NCBI RefSeq assembly: GCF_036785885.1
Contig: NC_092329.1
Coordinates: 8,556,001-8,620,000, forward strand
Length of the DNA stretch: 64,000 nucleotides
Direction: 5' to 3'
DNA from: Coffea arabica
Lineage: Eukaryota; Streptophyta; Magnoliopsida; Gentianales; Rubiaceae
Below are positions 55,651 to 64,000 of the stretch, piece after piece. The notes under the pieces were generated by a model. It worked only from the letters and a program-made list of their open reading frames with translations. It had not been told where the DNA came from and did not search any database. How positions within the stretch are numbered: position 1 is the stretch's first letter; each line of letters begins with the position of its first letter. The position numbers were made by a program, and so were the translations under genes.

Positions 55651-57009
55651 AATCTCCATACCAATCTTTAGCCCAAACTTGTCTCCTCAGAAACCGCTGC
55701 AAGAACCAGCCAGTGGGTGGGAGTGGGACAAAATGAGAAGGGGGAAAAGGAGACGATGGAAGGACAAGTGGGTATAGGGCATTGGGCTAGTGGGTTTAGT
55801 TGTTTGGTCATGTTTGCGAGAAAAGGTTTTTGGGTGGGCTTTTACAACTGGGCGGGCTGTGTAATTGATTTTTCTCAACCCAAAAAAACAAAAAAAAAAT
55901 TGCATTGAAGGTTAGGATTCCACCGAAAAATAATTAGGACTGATAACGCAAGTTGGTTCACTTGATAAGAACGGATTATTTCATCACAAAAGGTCGATCG
56001 TGTATTGGTGAACAATTTGTAAGAATTTCGTAAACGACCTATGGTCTCGGGCTAAACGTAGACACAGAGAATCCAAGTTCAAATTGTTTATTCGATTAAT
56101 TTTTGGCTTATACATACTTGTTTTTGCTGCTAGAAACCATGAAGAACTTCATAGCCTACATCCATTATTAGTAGCAACTCAAAAATCAAGATTTCTTACA
56201 CTTCTTCAAAAGCCACTCCTACTTTAACAGAGTCGCATTTAATAAATTTGATCCCTCCCCAAATTGGAGTTTCATGCGGCAGACGAGACTAACGGGTAAG
56301 TATAGGGGTCATGGAGCTATCACTGGATTGTAAAAGCTAGTGTAAGTGGAGGGCTTGCAGCAGAGATAATGCGAATGGCAAGTTCTTATGAGTTTGGTTG
56401 GCCATGTAAACTCAAAAGTAGGAAAAGACGTGATAGTGGGTTTTGTGATTGAAGAGTAATTTGGTCATAAAATAAAGTAAATAGAGTCAATAGAGCACTA
56501 GCGGCTAATTGCCTAATCGAGGAGCGCCGCTGTCAAGACCCTTCAAAAAGTCATAAAAACCTGCGAATAGGGGTGATATTGAGCACTCGCCCTTGTGTTG
56601 TCCCGTTTTCCCCACTAAGATTTCGTCCTTCAACCAACTTCAGACATTGAACTTGGGGATTAGAATGTTGCTGGCGTATGATTATTCAAAAGTTACCTGA
56701 GTGTTTGTACAGTATTATTTAAAATAATTACTGTAATACTTTTTGTAATGTAGTGCGTATAAGATAAAAAGATGAATTGAAAAATATATTTATAATTCAA
56801 ATCAAATATTATTTGGTAAAATTGAGCTATCCAAACACATATATTTAATCGAACCTGTATTTGATCTGTTTGTGAGGGGAAAGAAAAGATAAAAAATGAA
56901 GAGGTAAATTATAGATCTCCTCGCGAACATCTATATGCATTTTTAGGTGTGTTATAGATCCTTTAAGGGCTTCCATTTTGATGATGTATCATGGTACTCT
57001 TTTTTTTTT
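55651..57009. other. Intergenic stretch with a decayed copy of the C2-gene leader
   Basis: No gene. 56100-56225 repeats the 5' UTR of the SRC2-like gene. About 56690-56740 resembles a MITE family also seen at 61676-61730 (AATAATTACTGTAA). Confidence 0.4.
56100..56225 (+). repeat. Decayed duplicate of the SRC2-like promoter and 5' UTR
   Basis: TTGTTTTTGCTGCTAGAAAC and AGTAGCAACTCAAAAATCAAG match TTGTTTTTCCTGCAAGAAAC and AATAGTAACTCAAATATTTC at 52378-52460. The TATA box has become TATACATA. No C2 coding sequence follows, so the coding part was lost. Confidence 0.7.
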
Positions 57010-57198
57010 CAGAAACGATAACAATTATATAACCTATTCTATCCTAAATTACAAGAGAGGAGGAGTCTAAAGAGACTTATGTTAGGGATTAACAAGTATA
57101 CAAACCTTACTAGACCAAAAGGATGTTTTGGTAGGTGAAAATTGAACCCCCACCTACAACTTGATGGCCTCTGAGCCAAGTTCAATGGTTGTGGTACT
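57010..57198 (-). mobile_element. SINE copy 2
   Basis: The minus strand carries TTGGCTCAGAGG (box-A-like, near 57172) and a GGGTTCAA-like box B near 57145. A T-run at 57000-57010 marks the 3' tail. The flanks share TGGTACT. Related to the copies at 51028 and 57210. Confidence 0.7.
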
Positions 57199-57213
57199 TT
57201 TTTTTTTTTTTTG

Positions 57214-57511
57214 CTAGCAACGATACATTGTATAATCTACTTTATCCTAATCTAGGGAGAGGGAGTTGTATAATCTATTTTATCCTAATCTAGGGAGAGG
57301 GAGAGTCTAAGAAGGCTTGTGTGTTAGAGACTAGTGGATATACAGATCCAACTAGACTAAAACAGTGCTATGCCACTACCCTTAGATTTTTTTTGTTGCA
57401 GGTGAAGTTTGAACCCTCACCTACAGCCCAACAGCCGAAGAAGGGACTTCAGTCCCTCCCTGGTGGCTTCTGAGCCAAGCTCGGTGGTTCAATGGTTGTG
57501 GTACTTGATTC
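57214..57511 (-). mobile_element. SINE copy 3 with internal tandem duplication
   Basis: Minus strand: AACCACCGAGCTTGGCTCAG (box A) near 57470-57500 and GTGAGGGTTCAAACTT (box B) near 57400-57420. A T-run at 57198-57213 is the tail. TTGTATAATCTACTTTATCC and the AGGGAGAGGGAG block occur twice in tandem (about 57230-57305), about 36 bases apart. Confidence 0.75.
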
Positions 57512-57790
57512 ATATCAAGGCTGTAATGCACCCAACGGCGTAGAAAAACTGAATAATCTGCTGTGGGAATATGGGCTGCAATAATTATGCAGACTGGCGA
57601 CCTGTGCATTTAACAGCTGATATGAACCAAATTTCTAATTCAAAAGCGGGCCATTTTCTATGCCCCTAATCGCATTCTCTTTGTACAAGAAGCAAGCATT
57701 TGGCAGTTTGGCCAATAGCTAACTATATGATACAATACAAAGGCTCTGGTTAATATGGTACATCATACAAGACTTCTAGGGGGGCTTGAG

Positions 57791-60700
57791 TTACACCTTC
57801 TCATTCTCCTTCAATTCCTTCCTCATGATACTATCATCTTTACTGATAATAATCCCAACTAGTTTACAAGGTTCAGCATCTTCTAACATTTGAACCACAG
57901 ACCTCATGGTAGGCCTTTGCACAGGTTGTCTGGCGGTGCAAAGAATAGCTATTTTCAAGACCTTTAAAGCCTCTTCTTTGTAACCATCTAAGATAGCCGA
58001 GTCCACAATACTCAACACGGTTTCTTTGCTCTTCAACTTGCTGCTTACCCAGCTGACTATGTCCTTGTTGTCCCCAAACTCTGGCTCAATCGGCCTTTTA
58101 CCCGTTACAAGCTCCATTAGGACGACTCCGAAGCTGTAAACATCACTTTTTTCATTCACTTTGTGAGTGTAACCGTATTCTGCATAACAGAAACAATGGC
58201 TCAAAATTAGATCCAGTTCAAACCCAAGAAATGGATTGGGAAATTAGCACTAAATGAACGCGAAAATTTACTCACCGGGGGCAATATAACCATGCGTTCC
58301 TGCAATAACATGCGTGGAATCTGTGGTTGCGTTGGCCTGAACAATCTTTGCTAGCCCAAAATCAGCAATTCTTGGCTTGAGATCCTCATCCAGCAAAATA
58401 TTACTGGACTTAACATCGCGATGAATGACCGGCCGATCACAACCATGATGCAAGTATTCTAATCCTTTTGCTGCACCCAAAGCTATCTCATACCTAGAGT
58501 CCCAGTCAAGAGCCAACTTCTTACAAGTATGCAATCGATCCCACAAGCTCCCATTTGGCATATATTCATACACCAACAAGCTAGAATCCTCGCTACTTAT
58601 GCTGCAGTATAATTTCACCACATTAACATGCCTTATAGAGCTCAATGTTTGGACCTCAGCATCAAATTCTGATGATTTGCTCCGGCGCTTTGTCAGCATA
58701 GGAGTAGTACTTTCCATCTTTTTCTTCCCACCAGAGTCCAAATTCCAAATATGCTTCACGGCCAATTCTATGCCATTTTGTAGTCTTATTCTGTACACAT
58801 TTCCCGAACCACCTTTCCCTATTAAATTATCCTGATTGATTCCATCAAGAATGTTATCCTCCGTAAAGCTTAAAACATGGAATGACTTTAAATCCCATGA
58901 ATCTTCCTTCCATGATCGATTACCGTCCTTCAAGCCCTTCTTTCTTAGGTACCAGAAACATGCTAGTGAAGCCAGCATGGCTACAATTCCCAGCGCCAGA
59001 ATGCAAATTAGAAGCTCTCTGAGCTTCCCTGAAGCTTTAGAATCTGCCTTACATGGACGAAAATCCTTGAAGTTCTGGCCACAAAGACCGTGGTTTCCAG
59101 CAAAACTGCCATTGTAGGCCTCAATGGCGAGAGACTGAGGTATGGGACCGCTTAAGCGATTATCAGCAAGATCAAGAAGGCTCAGCTTCAGCGAAGCCAA
59201 GCTCCCAGGAATTTGGCCAGAGATCTGATTGTTGGACAAGTTTAGAAAAGTCAGGGTCTGTAAAGATCCAAAAGACGCTGGAATATTACCTGTAAGGGAA
59301 TTGTAAGCCAAACTAATAACATTGAGGGAGTCGCAAGAGCCCAAAGAGTCTGGAATGGAACCAGAAAACTTGTTGTTCTGGAGATAAAGATCGTCCAACT
59401 CCTTCAAGTCCCCAATTGTTGATGGAATCCCACCAGAAAATTGATTACTACTTAAATCAAGAGAAACCAGTTTAGAAGCCTTGGAAATTTCTGATGGCAA
59501 TTCACCAGAGAATTGGTTATCAGAAAGAAGCAATTGAGCCAAAGATGTGGCATCTCCAACATCAGAAGTAACAGGACCTACCAATTGATTCATTGCCAAA
59601 TCAATCATTCCAACGTTAGGTAGCCCCCATAAGCCTTTAGGAACCACCCCAGAAAGCAAATTCTTGTTGACCCTGAAACGAGTTAAGGTCAAGCAATTTG
59701 TATAGGTTTCTGGGATTCCTCCGGTGAGGTTATTCTGGAGGAGTAGGAGCTGCGTCATGGTCCCTTTCTTGCACATGTCAGGTGGGATTGGACCTGTGAA
59801 GAAATTCTCAGATGCATCAATGAAATTGAAGTCCGACCAGGAGCCAAGACTCGGAGGAATCTGGCCTGTCAGCTTGTTCCTGTAAATGGAAAAATTCACC
59901 AGATTCCTAAACTCCCCCAGCTCTGCCGGCAATTCTCCAGTTAGCTCATTCTCAAAGAGCTGTAAACTCGTCAATTTCGTCAAAAACCTTATTTCTGAAA
60001 GGTCACCAGAAAGATGATTGGAGGAAGCATCAAAACGCTGTAGATTGCTTAAATTTCCGAACCCCACTGGTAATGGCCCGGTCAACTCATTCTCATAAAG
60101 TTCAAGCTGCCACAAATTCCGAAGCTTCGTAATGTCCACCGGAATTTCACCAGAAAGATTGTTTTGGGACAATTCCAAGTTTCTAAGCTCAGTGAGTTTC
60201 CCAATTCCTGGTGGAATTTTCCCGTCAATGCTACAATTGGATAGATATAGCACATTCAGCTTGTTAAGCTTTACAACCCCAAGAGGAAACGGTGTCGTAT
60301 CAAAAGGGTTGTCACCAAGGCTCAATGCAACAAGATTGGTCATGTTGTCAAGAGAATTCCAAGGAAAAGTACCAGAAAATCCGCTCAAATTCATGTACAA
60401 GTACATGAGTTGGCTCAGGGCCGAAATATCCGGTACAGAACCATAAAAGAAGTTGTTGCCCAAATCCAAGTATCTCAAATTCACACACTGGTTTAAGTCC
60501 TCTGTGACTTGTCCAGACAAAGAGTTGAACCCCAAAGAAAGCCTTTCCAATGATTTCAGCTGGCATATTGCAGCAAAAGGAACCTGGCCGCTCAGGTTCT
60601 GCTTGGAAAGTTCAATTTCTTTAACAAGTTTTGTGGCAGGGTCACAAGTGATTCCTGTGAAATTGCATGTAGGAATCTTAGCATCCCAGGAATCAAAAAC

Positions 60701-60838
60701 AAAAGTGTTCGAGTTTTTTAAGGAAGTTTTGATGGTTAGGAGAGTTTGAAGCTCATCTGAGGTGGCTAATGAGAAAAGACAGAGGAGGAGGAAAAGGGTT
60801 GGGAGAAATGGCCGGGAAATTGGTTCCTCCGATGGCAT
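57791..60838 (-). CDS. LRR receptor kinase, RLK7/HAIKU2-like (subfamily XI)
   Basis: Two exons (60838-58276 and 58179-57791) joined across a 96-bp GT-AG intron (GGTGAGT, TATGCAG) give 983 codons without lesions. Residues 1-27 are a signal peptide (FLPTLFLLLCLFSLATS). An N-terminal Cys pair (CNFTGITC) and roughly twenty LRRs follow, ending in a capping NHGLCG. A membrane segment (LLICILALGIVAMLASLACF) lies near 608-630. The kinase has IGKGGSGNVYR, AVKHIW, IHRDVKSSNILL, ADFGLAK and THGYIAP(G)E. It is an RD kinase with all core residues. Relatives are plasma-membrane receptors: RLK7 senses PIP peptides in stress and root growth; HAIKU2 controls endosperm and seed size. The intron position (in the APE loop) is that of subfamily XI. 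Whether it is the RLK7 or the IKU2 orthologue needs a tree. Confidence 0.93.
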
Positions 60839-61380
60839 GTTGGCCGGTGAATTTGGGTCGGCTGGCGGGGAAGGGAATGTTTGGTTTTCGTGGATATTGG
60901 ACAGATAGACTTTGAGTAAAAGGAAAACTTCTCACAAGAGGGAGTGGCATTTAACAGATGGCGGTTTGCGGGGGCGTTCACACTCATCACCGTGGTGTTG
61001 TCTTTTTCCTTTGCAGATGACATCTTTTTGTTTTTCTTTTAGTAATTTTGTTGGGATTTTTTTTTTTAATTCCAGTAAAGTAATATAGTGGCAATAGTGG
61101 TGTACTAATTTAGTGAATATCAAATTGGAAAAATAAAATGTGGGAGATTATTAATATATTAGTGCCGTCGGTTTTCTTTTCAGTTACGACAAAATGAAGT
61201 TAAATGGGGTGTTTGACCGACTTAATCTTTTAATTTTAGGTTTATCTGTCAACTAGTTTCATTTGTCCTATGAACTAAATTTTGGAAGCTAATTAATGTC
61301 TTTTTCCAAGAAACTGATAACTAGGAGTCCTTACAATAGTAACTATTAATACATGCATACACTTAAGTTAAAAATGGACA
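60839..61380. other. 5' UTR and promoter region of the receptor kinase
   Basis: No upstream in-frame ATG extends the kinase. No clear TATA box could be assigned. AT-rich beyond 61020. Confidence 0.4.
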
Positions 61381-61425
61381 TATGCATATTATTGTTCCCT
61401 AGGGGGCATTTATTTTAATTTCTCA

Positions 61426-61663
61426 TATTATTGTTCCCTATGTTTGGGTAGCAAATTTTTCCAAAAAAAAAAATTTTTCATTTGCATCATAAACACTTTT
61501 CTCAATCTACATTTTTATATTTCCAACCACATTTTTATTTCATATATTATTGTTCCCTATGTTTGGGTAGCAAATTTTTCCAAAAAAAAAAATTTTTCAT
61601 TTGCATCATAAACACTTTTCTCAATCTACATTTTTATATTTCCAACCACATTTTTATTTCATA
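61426..61663. repeat. Perfect 119-bp tandem duplication
   Basis: The unit from TATTATTGTTCCCTATG to ATTTTTATTTCATA at 61426-61544 is repeated at 61545-61663 with no difference, even in the run of eleven A. Such identity suggests a very recent duplication or an assembly artefact. Confidence 0.92.
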
Positions 61664-63476
61664 TATATCACATCATAAAAAGTGTTACAGTAATTATTCC
61701 AAATAATTATTTGAAATAATACTCTATCTAAACAACGCCCTTGCTTGCTACGTACTTGTTTAGAAGTTTAAGAAAAGGAAAATCCTTCCATATGATTTAT
61801 ACGACAATAGATATAAATTAACTAAAAAGTGACCCATATCCCAATTTTTAAGATTTTTTACGTTTGTATCTATCACACAGGCATATCGCATTTTTTAAAT
61901 CACTTTTTGTAAATAAATTCTTAAGAAAAATAACATTGAAATAACTTCAACTATTGGTTTTTAATATACCCATCAAAAAATAACCAGTACATCCTAAGCT
62001 TATTATTCAAATTAGCAATATGCAAAATGAATTGTTATCCCCCTTTTTTTAAAATTTTCTAGTAGCATGAATCTCAAAAGTGGTTTCTTAATAATGGGAA
62101 ATGAAAAGTGAGAACTCTTTAGTTAATATTTTCCCTTTTCTTTTATTTAGTTACACAAATCACTATAGTTGTTTGGATTAACTAAGAATTTATAATTCAT
62201 CAATTATCAAAATATATTTTAAGTACTATAATAAATTGTGATTTATAATTTCAAATACCTCCTAAATAATTTAAATAATTAGAGGTATTAATTTGAGAGG
62301 ATTTCAAAATATTTTTGTCAAATCCCTGCGATGCAAATGAACCCTTATTGAATTAATTCTTTGTAATCATTTATTTACTTATGCACATAACAACCATGCC
62401 ATCAAAATATCAGGTCAGTCAATTTATTTTCTTCCTTTGGCAGTTTGTTGTTGTGGCTATGACATTTGGAAGAAGCCCTGCAAATTTCGAATTGGATAAA
62501 TCATGTCAAACGTGCTCAAGGCTTGAGAAAAAGTTATTGCAATTCTTGAATTATCAACATTTTAGCTTTGAAAAAACTCGTCATTGTCCTCATATTCGTT
62601 AAAACTAGGCACTTGTCACACAATTAAATGCTCATGGTTGTCTCAATTTTGATATCTTCGGTTAAATTACAACATGATCTTCAGCTCGTAGTCTCGGCAG
62701 ATTATTGTCATTTTGATGAAATTAACGAAGATCAAGCTGATAGTTAATTAAGTGACGGCAAATTAAAAGTGGCATTTGACTTCTTTTCCTGAGACTAATT
62801 GTTAATTACTTTCTTGAGAGGAAGTAATTGTCTTCTGTACCTACCCTGACGTTTTGGGAGTTCAATATCAATACTCGGCATTAATACTAGTAGTAGCTTG
62901 TTATGTTAATAATAGTACTAAATACTAGCAATATGCGTAATAGTCCTAATTCTAATTCTAAATAACTTTAGTACATTACATGTAATATTAGTAAAGATTA
63001 ATCTTTCTTACACTAACAGTATATACACTGTCAGTATCAAATGAATAATAACTACGCAAAATTCAAATTGAAAATAGTAGCGATTATTTGTAATGCTAAT
63101 TGAAAAAGTATTTATAACTAATAGTAATGTCACTGGCAACTAATTATATTAGTAATGATAAGGGAAAATTCAACTTGGTAATATTGAATTTAATTGAAGA
63201 ACTTGGAATCTTAGTAACATCTTGGAAACTTCATCATATTAACATTAACATCCAGGCTAGTTTATCATCATTGTACTATGAACTTAGATAAAAGTTTTCC
63301 TTAGTTTTATCTTGATTAGAAAGAAGTTTTATTATATTATGTCATTTGTTATAAGAACATTTAAATTACGTAGTGTTTACTATTATATCTTCATATTTTA
63401 TGGACATTTTCTTAATATATGTGTAGTGAGCTTTAGAAATTGTTATATTTACGATGTGATATATTTGTATAGTGCA

Positions 63477-63511
<35 letters not shown>

Positions 63512-64000
63512 CACACACACACATGTATATATGATGTGTATATACATCATGTATGCACATATGTACGTATAATGTATCAAATCATATAAGCTTCTAAAAT
63601 CAAAATAAACAGTAGCAACAAATTATTTATTCTATATTTTTTTTCGTAATAAATTAATATTTTTTTTATTATTTGCAATTTTCATTGAGAAGGCTATGAA
63701 TAGTATGCTTAGGCGATCAGGCAGCTGGAAATAGTCAAGGTTGCGGTGAGCGATGAGTTAAAAGTATATCTCCATTTTAAAGTATAATTGAGATAGTCAA
63801 TTCTACATTATGGCTCTAGGTGTTTCAGTGGTTTCAACTTTCAAGCTATAATTCCCCTTTTTTTATTTTTTGATACTAGCTATAATTCCTTCAAAAAAAA
63901 AAAAAACTTTCAAGCTATAATACAACCTACAAATAGGTTTCTTAATTTCACCGTTTTGTTACATAGGAGTATGAAGTTAAAGATGTCGGCTAGTAATTAC
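61664..64000. other. AT-rich intergenic region
   Basis: No gene is supported. A diverged MITE-like stretch lies at about 62170-62340 (relative of 53786-54007), and a (TA)n/(CA)n microsatellite at 63478-63545, which explains the Tyr/Ile-rich ORFs there. Confidence 0.5.

Noticed and set aside
63312-63572. Tyr/Ile-rich ORFs on both strands
   Set aside because: Translations of a (TA)n/(CA)n microsatellite.
1-64000. CRISPR arrays, operons, bacterial insertion sequences
   Set aside because: The DNA is plant nuclear; no regularly spaced repeats or prokaryotic gene clusters were seen.

Overview
This is nuclear DNA of a flowering plant, most likely a eudicot. The coding parts have GT-AG introns and plant-type proteins: a DEAD-box helicase end matching eIF4A-III, a plant RBR E3 ligase, an SRC2-like C2 protein, a mitoribosomal mL54/L37 protein and an RLK7/HAIKU2-like LRR receptor kinase. 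About half of the window is transposon sequence of plant families (L1 LINE, Ty3/Gypsy chromovirus, Ty1/Copia, Helitron, MULE- and hAT-type MITEs, tRNA-derived SINEs). The species cannot be named from sequence alone.

Layout. 1-1120 is the 3' end of an eIF4A-III-like gene (+). 2.2-9 kb is AT-rich intergenic DNA with a MULE-like element, a SINE with 14-bp target-site duplications (TSDs), a decayed DUF4283 (LINE ORF1-type) gene, a single-exon kelch-like ORF and a hAT MITE. About 9.4-13.69 kb is a Helitron (3' hairpin plus CTAG end) carrying an RPA-like exon and three exons of a mitochondrial fission factor FIS1 with in-frame stops. 13.9-16.4 kb has two foldback MITEs. 18181-22803 is a 4.6-kb solo LTR.

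24088-39125 is a nest with exact boundaries. A plant L1 LINE (minus strand, 18-bp TSD) was broken twice: in its ORF2 endonuclease by a very young 5.35-kb Gypsy chromovirus (350-bp LTRs that differ at one base by eye, TSD cacag), and in its ORF1 by a 3.5-kb solo LTR of the same family as the one at 18 kb (TSD ctctt). 39306-46031 is a second nest: an old gag-only Copia element (TSD cctat) whose 5' LTR holds a foldback element, which itself holds a 739-bp MULE MITE (9-bp TSD) and a hAT MITE (8-bp TSD); its interior holds a 2.5-kb MULE (9-bp TSD).

46-61 kb is the gene-rich part, mostly minus strand: RBR E3 ligase, a small one-pass membrane protein, the SRC2-like C2 protein (+), mL54 and the complete two-exon RLK7-like kinase, with SINEs and small MITEs between them. 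61-64 kb is AT-rich intergenic DNA with a perfect 119-bp tandem duplication.

The host genes look independently regulated and do not form a pathway. I saw no clearly new biological system. The strongest items are the Helitron carrying host FIS1 exons, the near-intact young Gypsy element, and the layered insertions that give a relative order of transposition. LTR identities and family assignments were made by eye, without alignment software.
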